64,000 bases of DNA from Acidobacteriota bacterium. Lineage in GTDB: Bacteria; Acidobacteriota; Holophagae; Thermotomaculales; Thermotomaculaceae. The position numbers were made by a program, and so were the translations under genes. The notes beneath the pieces are model-generated. The model made no database searches and was not told the origin of the DNA. It worked only from the letters and a program-made list of their open reading frames with translations. The stretch is from the NCBI GenBank assembly GCA_013152385.1, contig JAADGL010000047.1, positions 1-64,000 on the forward strand, written 5' to 3'. Position 1 is the first letter of the stretch; each line of letters starts with the position of its first letter. Shown here in pieces: positions 34,930-43,981 of the stretch.

Positions 34930-36651
34930 TTGAAGCGGAACGATCTGATACAGCCGAAGGCATTTAAGTCTTTGATGGCAGATGCGGGATCGCGGGCGAT
35001 TATGGACAAAACCATTTCATTTTTTGAAAAAATGGGCAAAACCCGTCTGATAGAAGACTTTAATCGGCGGATCTGGTACCGGGAATTTCTTGATTTTCTC
35101 AAAAAAGAACAGATTTTCGCGAAACTTCTGACCCCGAAACAATATGCCGGGGGCGATCCGGACTGCCGGTGGGATACGGCAAGAAACAGTGAATACAGTG
35201 AACTTCTGGCATTTTATGGGTTCGGGTACTGGTACTGTTTTCAGGTGACCATTCTGGGACTGGGCCCCATCTGGATGAGTGACAACGAGGCGGCGAAGAA
35301 AAAAGCGGCCCGTTTATTGAAAGAAGGGGCAATTTTTGCCTACGGCCTGTCCGAGAAAGAACATGGTGCGGACATTTACTCCACCGAGACAAAACTGACC
35401 CCGGCCGGTGACGGAACCTATTTCGCCAACGGTGAAAAATATTACATTGGAAACGGAAACGAAGCTGCTATGGTTTCCACCTTCGGGAAAATGGATGACG
35501 GCAGCGGTGATTACGTTTTCTTTGTGACCAATTTTGAGCACAAACAGTATGAACTGAAGAAAAATGTGGTGAACCATCAGGAATATGTGGCAAATTTTGC
35601 CCTCCATGACTACCCGATTACGGAAGAAGATATCCTGATTCGGGGGCAGGCGGCCTGGGATGCCGCGTTGAACACCGTGAATATCGGAAAATTCAATATC
35701 GGCCCGGCATCCATCGGCCTTGCCGAACACTGTTTTTATGAAGCCATTACCCACGCGGCCAACCGGATATTGTATGGAAAACCGGTTACCGATATGCCCC
35801 ACGTTCAAAAAGGATTTGTGGATGCGTGGCTCCGCCTGATTGCCATGAAACTCTACCAGCGGCGGGCAACCGACTACTTCCGGCTCGCCTCCGCGGATGA
35901 CCGCCGGTACCTTCTGTACAACCCCACCAGCAAAATGAAAGTAACCCTGCAGTCCGAGCAGGTCATTGCCCTGCTGTGGGACATTATTGCCGCAAAGGGA
36001 TTTGAGAAAGATACCTACTTTTCCATCGGAGTGTCCGATATCTGGGGTCCGTCCAAACTGGAAGGCACCGTACATGTGAACGTGCAGCTAATCCGGAAAT
36101 TTATCGAAAATTACTTTTTTCGTCCGAAAGAATATCCCGAAGTGCAGCCGGTACTGGATGGCCGGGATGACAGCTATCTCTTCAACCAGGGCCCGGCAAG
36201 GGGCCTGGGAAAGGTCCGGTTCCACGATTACCGGCCTGTTTTTGAATCATTCAAGAATCTGCCCAATGTGGCGCGTTTCATGGAGCAGGTCAATATTTTC
36301 AAACAGATGCTGACGGAAGCTGCTCCCAACAAAGAGCAGGCTGCGGATCCGTCATTTTCCCTGCCGGTGGGAGAGATGTTTTCAATCGTAGTGTATGGAC
36401 AGCTCATCCTGGAACAGTGCCGGTTATCGGGGATGGACTCAGCTGTTGTGAACCAGATATTTGATTTTATGGTTCGGGACTTTGCCTCTTTCGGCCTTCA
36501 AATTTATGATATCCATGTGACCGGAGACGACCAGCGTGAATTCTGCAAAGGGATTATGCTGATCAAGCCGGAAAGAAATGATGAAGAATACCGGAAAGTC
36601 TGGAAAGAATACGTGTATCCCCTGAACGGGGAATATGTCATGACACCGTAA
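34930..36651 (+). CDS. Acyl-CoA dehydrogenase family protein, long form
   Basis: This 573-residue protein has the acyl-CoA dehydrogenase fold, with the FAD/substrate loop reading YGLSEKEHGADIYSTETKL and a middle beta domain (YFANGEKYYIGNGNEAAMVSTFGK). It is longer than typical 380-residue enzymes, and I cannot place the catalytic Glu with confidence. The start is TTG at 34930, chosen because GGGAGG lies 5 bases upstream; earlier in-frame codons have no ribosome site. It is monocistronic, between the ppdK terminator and a convergent PilZ gene. The substrate is unknown. Confidence 0.75.
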   Translation: MKRNDLIQPKAFKSLMADAGSRAIMDKTISFFEKMGKTRLIEDFNRRIWYREFLDFLKKEQIFAKLLTPKQYAGGDPDCRWDTARNSEYSELLAFYGFGYWYCFQVTILGLGPIWMSDNEAAKKKAARLLKEGAIFAYGLSEKEHGADIYSTETKLTPAGDGTYFANGEKYYIGNGNEAAMVSTFGKMDDGSGDYVFFVTNFEHKQYELKKNVVNHQEYVANFALHDYPITEEDILIRGQAAWDAALNTVNIGKFNIGPASIGLAEHCFYEAITHAANRILYGKPVTDMPHVQKGFVDAWLRLIAMKLYQRRATDYFRLASADDRRYLLYNPTSKMKVTLQSEQVIALLWDIIAAKGFEKDTYFSIGVSDIWGPSKLEGTVHVNVQLIRKFIENYFFRPKEYPEVQPVLDGRDDSYLFNQGPARGLGKVRFHDYRPVFESFKNLPNVARFMEQVNIFKQMLTEAAPNKEQAADPSFSLPVGEMFSIVVYGQLILEQCRLSGMDSAVVNQIFDFMVRDFASFGLQIYDIHVTGDDQREFCKGIMLIKPERNDEEYRKVWKEYVYPLNGEYVMTP

Positions 36652-36754
36652 ACCTCACGGGCGGACGGCAGGGGAGTTGGGATTGACTGTTTATGAACAA
36701 CTCCCTGTTTTCCCCCGGGGCATGTACATTTGCCCGCATCGTTTCCTGTACCGT

Positions 36755-37171
36755 TTATTCTTCAAGGTCTTCCGGGAGCAGCTCCATGATTTCTTCTTCT
36801 GTATCTTCCGAAGCAGAGGTGGCGGCTGCCGGTGCGGCGGAACTCAGTTCCTGCCGGGCTTCGATGGCATCCACGATATCCAGATAGGAAAGCGGTGCCG
36901 CGACAATTTTTAATTCCAAATGATTCAGCAGATGTCCGTGCATATCCACTGTTTCCTGATGCAGTGCTTCGCAAACTACATCGGTTGTGAGGTTCTGATA
37001 GGCAAGGGACAGTGTGATGGTCCGGTTCTCCGGTTTTTCTTTACAAAGCAGTGTCAGGCCCCTTGTGGAAATATCGGTAACCAGGCCGGGCTGAAAACGG
37101 CTTGCTTTGCTGAACCGAACCTGCATTTTCAAGCGTCTGGCGGGTTTCTTTTTCTGATGGGATGAATCCAT
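36755..37171 (-). CDS. PilZ-like domain protein
   Basis: This 138-residue protein has a PilZ-like half (residues 10-95): KKPARRLKMQVRFSKASRF, then DISTRGLTLLCKEKPE, which corresponds to the D-x-S-x-x-G motif. The Arg-rich start is less canonical than that of the other PilZ protein at 18475, so c-di-GMP binding is uncertain. The last 35 residues are Ala/Glu/Asp-rich and probably disordered. AGGAGAAGG precedes the ATG. It lies downstream of the ABC exporter genes after a 214-base gap. Confidence 0.68.
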   Translation of the reverse strand: MDSSHQKKKPARRLKMQVRFSKASRFQPGLVTDISTRGLTLLCKEKPENRTITLSLAYQNLTTDVVCEALHQETVDMHGHLLNHLELKIVAAPLSYLDIVDAIEARQELSSAAPAAATSASEDTEEEIMELLPEDLEE

Positions 37172-37385
37172 GTCCTTCTCCTGTTCTTCATGTTTGTTTC
37201 TTATACTTTCTCATTTATTCAATCCTTTGTAAAGCCTTGTTTTGGGGAGGAGGGGAGGGAACGGGTGTGGCGTCGGCAGGCCGGGACAGGGGATTGGCTG
37301 TTTTCTGTTCCTTTCTTTGTCTTTATTTCTGCTTCTTTCCGTCGTCCCTGCCCGGTACAGTGTGCCGTTTCTCCTCCTTTGGCGC

Positions 37386-39119
37386 TCACTTTCCTTCAGG
37401 CAGAAATCTGCGGTACAGGCTGTTTTTTTTCAGGAGTTCTTCGTGGGTACCGGATTCCACAAGTTCTCCTTTGTGGAAAACGAAAATACGATCCGCTTTC
37501 CGGATGGTGGAGAGGCGGTGGGCAATGATGATGGTGGTCCGGTTCCGGGTAATTTCTTCCACGGCGGCTTCAATGAGATGCTCGGTCTCGGAGTCAATGT
37601 TTGCGGTGGCTTCGTCTAAGATAACCAGTTCCGGTTTGCTGATCAGCGCCCTGGTAAATGCAAGGAGCTGCCGCTGCCCGGCGGAGAGCCGTTTTCCGGA
37701 TTCCAGTACAGGTTCATTGTAATGCCGGGGCAGGGTTTGGATGAAATGATGGGCATGTGATTTTTCCGCTGCGGCCCGGATGTCGTTTATGGTAATTTCG
37801 GGGCGGTGCAGGGAAATATTGTCCGAAACCGTACCGGTAAAGAGAAAGGGAGTTTGAGGAATGGTGGCGATTCGTTTTCTCAGCTCATGAGCGGAGAGTT
37901 TGCGGATATCGGTTCCGTTGATTTTTATTGTTCCGGCGGAAATGTCGTACAGGCGGTTAATCAGTTTGATGATGGTGGATTTTCCGGAACCGGTGGCGCC
38001 GACAAAGGCGGCTGTTTCTCCCGCACGAATATTGAAGGTGATGTTTTTCAAAACCGGTTGACCGGGGTTATAGCCGAAGGTGACGTTTTGAAAACTGATT
38101 TCCATTTTGCCAGCTTCGGCCAGGCCGGGATGCCGGGTTCCGGTCATTTCTTCCGGCTGGTCCAGCATTTGAAATACCCGTTCGGTTGCAGCCATGGCGG
38201 ATTGAAAGAGGTTGAATTTTTCCGCCATCTGCCGCAGGGGGAAGAAAAACATGTTGATGTAGGCAAAAAAGGCGAAAATTACACCGGGTTTAAGGGCGGT
38301 TCCCATCAGGTAGTGGGCGGTAAGGAGAATCAGAATCATTCCGCAATTGGAAACAATTTCCAGTACAGGGAAGTAAAGGGCATAGGCCTGAATCACTTTC
38401 AGGTAGGCGGAGAGGTAGTTGTGGTTACAGGATTCAAACACTTCGGCCCGCTCGCCTTTTGTACAGAAGAGCTGGATTTCACGTGCGCCGCCGATGGTTT
38501 CCGTCAGTACGGTGTTGATGTCACTGTTTGCTTTTCGAACATCCCGGAAACCGCTTCGGATGGATTTCCGGAACATCCCTGTTGCGGCGATGAAAAACGG
38601 AAGGGTAAGAAAAGCGGCCAGTGCAAGGCGGGGGCTGAGCATGACCATGGCGGTGGCGATGAAGACGATTTTCAGGATGTCCCCCGCCACCGTTACGATA
38701 CCGTCGGAGATGAATTCCCGGATTGCCTCCACGTCACCGGTGATGTGGGTCAGGGTTTTTCCCAGCGGTGTTTTGTCAAAATATGAGGCCGGGAGGCGCA
38801 TCAGTTTTTGAAACAGTTCCATCCGGAGATCGAAGAGGAGGCGCTGGCCCAGGTATTGAACAGTGACGGTAAAGGTAACTTGAAGCAGAAATCCGCATAC
38901 CAGGACTGCTGCCAGAATGAGGGCGATCCGGGTGAGTCCCGGGATATTTCCGTTTCGGACATAGCGGTCGATTCCGATTTTCAGGAGCCACGGTTTTGTG
39001 ACGCTGGCGGCATCCACCAGAATCATCAGCAGCACCGAGAGCGCTGCCAGCAGGCTGTGTTTTTGAAGCGTGGGGATCAAGCGCCGAAACAGCCGGTTTT
39101 TTTCTTTTCCGGATTTCAT
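37386..39119 (-). CDS. ABC exporter half-transporter (YheH/BmrD-like), catalytically complete partner
   Basis: This 577-residue half-transporter has six membrane helices (about 20-310) and an ATPase domain with Walker A GATGSGKST, signature LSAGQ, and Walker B LVILDEAT with the catalytic Glu. It overlaps the upstream half-transporter by 4 bases, and the pair should form a heterodimeric multidrug-type exporter (BmrCD, TM287/288, TmrAB types). It is the last gene of the bacillithiol unit. The cargo is unknown; its position suggests a thiol, a thiol conjugate or a drug. Confidence 0.88.
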   Translation of the reverse strand: MKSGKEKNRLFRRLIPTLQKHSLLAALSVLLMILVDAASVTKPWLLKIGIDRYVRNGNIPGLTRIALILAAVLVCGFLLQVTFTVTVQYLGQRLLFDLRMELFQKLMRLPASYFDKTPLGKTLTHITGDVEAIREFISDGIVTVAGDILKIVFIATAMVMLSPRLALAAFLTLPFFIAATGMFRKSIRSGFRDVRKANSDINTVLTETIGGAREIQLFCTKGERAEVFESCNHNYLSAYLKVIQAYALYFPVLEIVSNCGMILILLTAHYLMGTALKPGVIFAFFAYINMFFFPLRQMAEKFNLFQSAMAATERVFQMLDQPEEMTGTRHPGLAEAGKMEISFQNVTFGYNPGQPVLKNITFNIRAGETAAFVGATGSGKSTIIKLINRLYDISAGTIKINGTDIRKLSAHELRKRIATIPQTPFLFTGTVSDNISLHRPEITINDIRAAAEKSHAHHFIQTLPRHYNEPVLESGKRLSAGQRQLLAFTRALISKPELVILDEATANIDSETEHLIEAAVEEITRNRTTIIIAHRLSTIRKADRIFVFHKGELVESGTHEELLKKNSLYRRFLPEGK

Positions 39120-40870
39120 GCATTCCCCCTGTGTTCCATCGGTTCCGCTTCCTCTTCCATTTGCTGGAGCCTGGCCAGATTCCCGTAGAGGCTGTTTTTC
39201 CGGATGAGGTCTGTATGGCTGCCGGATTCTACAATTTTTCCCCTGTCCAGTACATAGATTCGGTCTGCATTTTTCAGGGCACTGATTCTGTGGGAGATGA
39301 TGATGACAGCCCGGTTCTGTTTTTCTCCCGAAAGCGCACGCAGAATTTTTGCTTCGGTGCGGGAATCCACGGAGGAAAGCGCGTCGTCCAGTACAAGGAG
39401 AGATGCCGGCCGGTACAGCGCCCGGGCAATGGCGACCCGCTGTTTCTGTCCGCCGGAAAGGGTAATGCCCCGTTCTCCGACCATTTCGCGAATTCCCTTT
39501 GAAAATGCGGCAATATCCTTTCCCAGCCCGGCTTTTTCCGCGGCGGATTGAACCGCTTTGGAATCAGGAAATTTTTCTCCCAGCGCGATGTTTTCCGCGA
39601 TGGTTCGGGTGAACAGAAAGGGGTCTTGCGGAACCAGTGCCACCCGTGTTCCGAGTTTTACAGGGGGGATGGCGGATATATCGGTGCCGCAAATAAAGAT
39701 CATGCCCGGTTCGGGGCAGAGGATGCCGGTGAGGAGTTCCGCCAGCGTGGATTTTCCGCACCCGATGGGGCCGGTGATTCCGATGGTTTCTCCTTCCCGA
39801 ACTTCCATGGAAATATTTTCCAGTGTTAATTTTTCAGAGTTCGGATACCGGTAGCTGAGATTCTGAACCGAAACAAACATGGTTTTATCCGGAATGTTCC
39901 TGTTTTCTGCAAAGGTGTCTTCCGGGGCGTCCAGAATTTCGCCGATACGTCCCATGGCGCTGATTCCCTGTTGAATGAGGGACATAATCCAGCCGAGGGA
40001 GAGAACCGGAAAGGTGAGGTAGGAAATCAGGATGTTAAATTGGAGAAGCTGTCCAATGGTCAGGGTTCCGTCAATGACTTGCCCCCCGCCGACAATCAGA
40101 ATCAGAAGTTCCGTTAGAGAAAAGAGAAAAACAAAAAAGGGCCACAGAAAGCCCCGGTAGAAAGCGAGGTTCATCTGTCTGCCGATATACCAGCGGTTCA
40201 GTTTCTCAAAACGGGCGGTTTCCACTTCTTCCAGTGTATTGAGTTTAATGGTTTCAATGCCGGAAATATCCTGCCAGATCCGGGTGTGAATGGCGGCGGA
40301 TGCTTCCTGTACTTTTCTGAAACGAATTCTGATCAGCGGCATCAGAATCAGGATCATGATGATAACCGTGCCGATCAGCACGAGCAGCCATCCCATTAAC
40401 TGCGGGCTGAGGGACAGCATGATGGGCAAAAACAAAGCCACACGGCTTATGGAGTTGGGAACGTACATCAACCCCGGCCCCAGCAGGGTCCGCACGTCAT
40501 TGAGGTCGTTTGTGCTCCGGGAAACCAGATCGCCGGTTTCCCGGAAACGGAAGAACATGGCGTTCAGGCGCAGAAACTTGGCGAAAATGTCCGACCGGAG
40601 TTCGTACTCAATTTTTCTTGATACGCCGATAATCAGTTTTCGCATACCATACATGGAAATCACGGCGGCGGCGGTGAGAAACAGTGCTTTTTCAATATTG
40701 TTCAGAATGACGGGGAAGCGGTTGGCTCCGGTGATTTCATCCAGCATTCCCCGCATGCAGGCCGGTATTTTTGAAACCGCGTAGTTTTGCAGAATAATAA
40801 AGAAAAAGCCGAAGCCCAGTTCCACACGGTGACGTTTGAGGTACGGAACAAGTTTTTTCAGGTGCCTGAT
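39116..40870 (-). CDS. ABC exporter half-transporter (YheI/BmrC-like), degenerate ATPase site, apparent ATC start
   Basis: This partner has six membrane helices and an ATPase with Walker A GPIGCGKST, signature LSGGQ and Walker B LLVLDDAL, where Asp replaces the catalytic Glu. One degenerate site is the hallmark of heterodimeric exporters. The first ATG/GTG/TTG start (GTG at 40825) would cut off the conserved N-terminal helix. Reading upstream gives IRHLKKLVPYLKRHR, which matches the normal start of this family, with AAAGGAG exactly 7 bases before an ATC codon at 40870. I take ATC as the likely start. It overlaps the end of bshA by 13 bases. Confidence 0.8.
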   Translation of the reverse strand: MRHLKKLVPYLKRHRVELGFGFFFIILQNYAVSKIPACMRGMLDEITGANRFPVILNNIEKALFLTAAAVISMYGMRKLIIGVSRKIEYELRSDIFAKFLRLNAMFFRFRETGDLVSRSTNDLNDVRTLLGPGLMYVPNSISRVALFLPIMLSLSPQLMGWLLVLIGTVIIMILILMPLIRIRFRKVQEASAAIHTRIWQDISGIETIKLNTLEEVETARFEKLNRWYIGRQMNLAFYRGFLWPFFVFLFSLTELLILIVGGGQVIDGTLTIGQLLQFNILISYLTFPVLSLGWIMSLIQQGISAMGRIGEILDAPEDTFAENRNIPDKTMFVSVQNLSYRYPNSEKLTLENISMEVREGETIGITGPIGCGKSTLAELLTGILCPEPGMIFICGTDISAIPPVKLGTRVALVPQDPFLFTRTIAENIALGEKFPDSKAVQSAAEKAGLGKDIAAFSKGIREMVGERGITLSGGQKQRVAIARALYRPASLLVLDDALSSVDSRTEAKILRALSGEKQNRAVIIISHRISALKNADRIYVLDRGKIVESGSHTDLIRKNSLYGNLARLQQMEEEAEPMEHRGNA

Positions 40871-42015
40871 GGTACCGCTCCTTTCCCGTTCCCGGAAACC
40901 GCGTCCAGATAAAGCTGATTGTAGCGGCGGACAATGGTTTTCATGTTGAATGTATTGACAGCATGTTCCGCGGCTTTTTTTCCCATGGATTTATGAAGAT
41001 CCGGGTCTTCAACGATTTGCAGTCCTTTTCCGACAGCGGTTTCCACTTCTCCGATTGGAAACAGAAATCCGGTTTCTCCGTCTCTCACCACTTCCGGCAG
41101 CCCCCCGGCCTGTGCCGCCAGAACCGGCAGCCCGCAAGCCATGGCTTCAAGGGCCGATAAGCCGAAAGATTCTTCCCGGCTCGGCATAATCAGCAGGTCT
41201 GCGCTGGCAATAACGGGGCCGATATTGGTTTGGATTCCCATGAACCGTACCCGGTCTCCAATGCCGAGGCCGGCGGCAAGGGCGGCCATTTCCGACTGCA
41301 TCGGGCCTTCGCCGAGAATCCAGAGTTGCATGGGTTTTGCGGACTTAACCACCAGTCCGTGGAAAATCCGGATTACATCCAGCGGCAGTTTTACCCGGCG
41401 CAGGTTTGATGTGTGGAGGCAGATGAAATCATTTTCAGGATTCAGCCGCTGTTTTTCTTCCAATCCGGGATTAAAAAATTCAGGGTTCAGGAAATTGTAA
41501 ATGGTGCGGATCCGTCCTTTCGGAAGTTCAAAAATCCGTTCCGTTTCCTTTTTCAGATAATTGGATACTGCGGTGACCGCATCGCACTTCATCAGGGCAT
41601 GGCAGGTAATGTTCTTCATTGTGGGGTGGGCGCCCACAACGGTAATGTCGGTGCCGTGAAGGGTGGTGATACATTTGACATTCCGGCCTGAAATGTCCCG
41701 GGCGAGAAGGGCTGCCACCGCATGGGGCAGGGCGTAATGGCTGTGAATGACATCAATGTCGCATCTGACAATGAGTTCACTGAGCTGTGAGGCCAGAGCC
41801 AGGGTGTAGGGCGGATAATTAAATACCGGATAATCTTTGAGCCAGACCTTGTGAAAGTGAATTCGGCTGGAATACTGTTCTCCCATGCGAAACGGGGGTT
41901 CCAGCCCGACAAAATGAACTGTGTGTCCCATCTCTTCCGCCATGGCGCGGCCGATTTCGTAAGCGACAATGCCGGATCCGCCCATCCGGTGGTAATTCAA
42001 TATTGCAATTTTCAT
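40858..42015 (-). CDS. bshA: N-acetyl-alpha-D-glucosaminyl L-malate synthase BshA
   Basis: BshA joins GlcNAc from UDP-GlcNAc to L-malate, the first step in bacillithiol synthesis. The 385-residue GT4 glycosyltransferase opens with KIAILNYHRMGGSGIVAYEIGRAMAE, has HSHYALPHAVAA and TTLHGTDITVVG, and ends with the GT-B donor motif PSREESFGLSALEAMACGLPVLA. These match BshA, and the bshB1 and bshC genes next to it confirm the role. The start at 42015 has AGGAG 9 bases upstream; an ATG three codons earlier directly abuts the AGGAG. Confidence 0.93.
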   Translation of the reverse strand: MKIAILNYHRMGGSGIVAYEIGRAMAEEMGHTVHFVGLEPPFRMGEQYSSRIHFHKVWLKDYPVFNYPPYTLALASQLSELIVRCDIDVIHSHYALPHAVAALLARDISGRNVKCITTLHGTDITVVGAHPTMKNITCHALMKCDAVTAVSNYLKKETERIFELPKGRIRTIYNFLNPEFFNPGLEEKQRLNPENDFICLHTSNLRRVKLPLDVIRIFHGLVVKSAKPMQLWILGEGPMQSEMAALAAGLGIGDRVRFMGIQTNIGPVIASADLLIMPSREESFGLSALEAMACGLPVLAAQAGGLPEVVRDGETGFLFPIGEVETAVGKGLQIVEDPDLHKSMGKKAAEHAVNTFNMKTIVRRYNQLYLDAVSGNGKGAVPSGT

Positions 42016-42027
42016 TTCCGGCATCTC

Positions 42028-42756
42028 CTATCGAAGCCCCGGCATCGTGAAGGCCGACATTACATTGCCGATTTTAAGGGGGCGGGAGCTGAAAAAAGGT
42101 TCACCGTAAACCGTACCCACCGCCGCACCTGCCATAACCGCCCGCGCTTCCAGAATTTTCCAGAATTGCCCGGAACGGATCAGGGTTTTTGTATTGCCTT
42201 CATCCTCTCCCTCTGCCGTAACCTGCGAGCCGTATGTCCGGATGGCATCCAGTTTTATTTTCCAGAAATCCGTAATATCCACTACAAAATCCGGTTTCCC
42301 TGCCGGAATCAGTTCCGGAAACCCGATACAGGCGGAGGGACGGAATGGCGGTTGGCCGGTTTCAATCTTCTCAAGCCCCGCGAGAAAAACGCAATCCCGG
42401 ACAATTTTGCCTGTGGCCCGGTGATCCGGGTGGCGCATGGGGGCATCTGTGAATGTAAACACCAGTTCCGGCCGGGTTTTCCGGATGACTTCAATCACCT
42501 TCTGCCTTGCCGAATCGGTATTTTGTATATTTCCATCGGGTAAATCCAGTGTAACCCGTTTTTCCACCGCAAGAATTTTTGCCGCTTTTGAAAGTTCCGA
42601 ACGCCGGATTTCAGGGGACCCATACGTCCCTGCTTCTCCCCGGCTCAGGTCCAGAATACCGGTTTTCAGGCCATGCGCGTGGAAAGCGGCAATCGCGCCG
42701 CCCATAAAAATTTCAATGTCATCGGGGTGCGCCCCCACTGCAAGAATATCAAGCAC
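42028..42756 (-). CDS. bshB1: Bacillithiol pathway N-deacetylase BshB1
   Basis: BshB1 removes the acetyl group from GlcNAc-malate to give GlcN-malate. The 242-residue LmbE/PIG-L-type zinc enzyme has the metal motif AHPDDIE near the N-terminus and HPDHRATG further on (the His ligand pair), plus LDLSRGEAGTYGS, the pattern of the BshB1 group. The start is GTG, with GGAGG 6 bases upstream. It overlaps bshC by 8 bases. Confidence 0.93.
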   Translation of the reverse strand: MLDILAVGAHPDDIEIFMGGAIAAFHAHGLKTGILDLSRGEAGTYGSPEIRRSELSKAAKILAVEKRVTLDLPDGNIQNTDSARQKVIEVIRKTRPELVFTFTDAPMRHPDHRATGKIVRDCVFLAGLEKIETGQPPFRPSACIGFPELIPAGKPDFVVDITDFWKIKLDAIRTYGSQVTAEGEDEGNTKTLIRSGQFWKILEARAVMAGAAVGTVYGEPFFSSRPLKIGNVMSAFTMPGLR

Positions 42757-43981
42757 GGCCAACCTCCAGAACCTGTGATTCGAAGCGGTGCTGTTGCATC
42801 AACCATTGTACAAAATTCAGCCCGCCATAACGGTTCATGAAATAAAAAAGATTGAAAACCCGTTCCTGATGCAATCCTCCCGGCAGCAGGCGGTCATGGA
42901 GTTCCCCGGCATCCGCCGGTTTTCGGCCCAGCGCCGTATTGATATCAGCCCTTTTTCGGCCAAGAATGGTTTTCAGGACAGGTGTCAATGCGTTGTAAAC
43001 CGCTTTTCTGTCCAGTTCCAGTTTTTCAATCCTGTTCAGGTACTCTTCTGTTATGTCTGACAGTTGGTTTTTTATTTCCGGGAGATTGACACTGCTTTCC
43101 CGGGTGCGGATCTCTTTTATCAAGTCTTCCCTGCTCTTGGCAAGTACCTCTTCCGCCGTCAGGGAACATCTTTGAAGCAGCCGTTTTGTCCGGGGTTCCA
43201 GTAAAACGGCAGACATCCGCCGTTGAATCCGGGCCGGTTTCACCCCGTGGCGCCGATACCACGGGCCCAGTTCTGCGAGGTATGCCACTTCCCCCGGCCC
43301 GGCGACATAAACTTCAGTGTTGAAATACGCGTCCTGACAGACACTCCGGGTTTTCAGATTGGGCAGGAGAACGCCGCTTTCAAGGTCGGCGGGACGCTTA
43401 TCCCGGAATATCACCCCGGTCTTTGTTTTAAACAGGGCGAGGCGTTTTCCGTTGACTCGAAGAAAAGCATTGCACTGCTTTCCCGGTTTTGCCGCCTCAA
43501 TTTCCCTTTCCAGAATGGGCCGGATTTCTTTTAAAAATCCATCCTTCGACGGGTCAAAAATGCGGACACCCAAACTGCCGTACAAAGCGGATGCCAGTTG
43601 GGAACTGGCTTCTCTCAGTGTTTTCCCCGGCCTGTAACAGGACATGGCCAGTTCCCGCAGTGTTTTGGTCCACTCTGTCTGTGTTAAATCGTCAAAAAAA
43701 ATATTCAGTATTTCCGTTAGCTTTTCATCCACTAATATCAGACCGCAGGAAAGCCCGCCGGTATCTTTGTCCCATCGGAGAGTTTTCAGGCTGTTCTTTT
43801 TATCCAGATAAGTAAAGTGATTAATCTCGGAAAAATCCGCGTCGTTGGTTTCCAGCCAGTACACCGCCTGCCCTTTTTTCTGCCGGGCAAGAGCAGCGGC
43901 TCCCAGAACCTTGTATGTTGTGTACAGCGGCCCTCCCAGCAGCCCGATTTGCTGTCCGGTGGCAAAAACCGGGTCAGCCAC
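42749..43981 (-). CDS. bshC: Putative cysteine ligase BshC, compact form
   Basis: BshC is thought to add Cys to GlcN-malate to complete bacillithiol. The protein has the signature FATGQQIGLLGGPLYTTYKVLGAA and VYWLETNDADFSEI (the WLE-x-x-D-H-D type segment), and a C-terminal helical bundle ending NLFYFMNRYGGLNFVQWLM. It is only about 410 residues; BshC proteins usually have about 500-540, with some 80 residues before the GQQ motif that are absent here. The GTG at 43981 (GGAG 7 bases upstream) is the best start, since upstream in-frame sequence is the methyltransferase gene in another frame. Confidence 0.88.
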   Translation of the reverse strand: MADPVFATGQQIGLLGGPLYTTYKVLGAAALARQKKGQAVYWLETNDADFSEINHFTYLDKKNSLKTLRWDKDTGGLSCGLILVDEKLTEILNIFFDDLTQTEWTKTLRELAMSCYRPGKTLREASSQLASALYGSLGVRIFDPSKDGFLKEIRPILEREIEAAKPGKQCNAFLRVNGKRLALFKTKTGVIFRDKRPADLESGVLLPNLKTRSVCQDAYFNTEVYVAGPGEVAYLAELGPWYRRHGVKPARIQRRMSAVLLEPRTKRLLQRCSLTAEEVLAKSREDLIKEIRTRESSVNLPEIKNQLSDITEEYLNRIEKLELDRKAVYNALTPVLKTILGRKRADINTALGRKPADAGELHDRLLPGGLHQERVFNLFYFMNRYGGLNFVQWLMQQHRFESQVLEVGRA

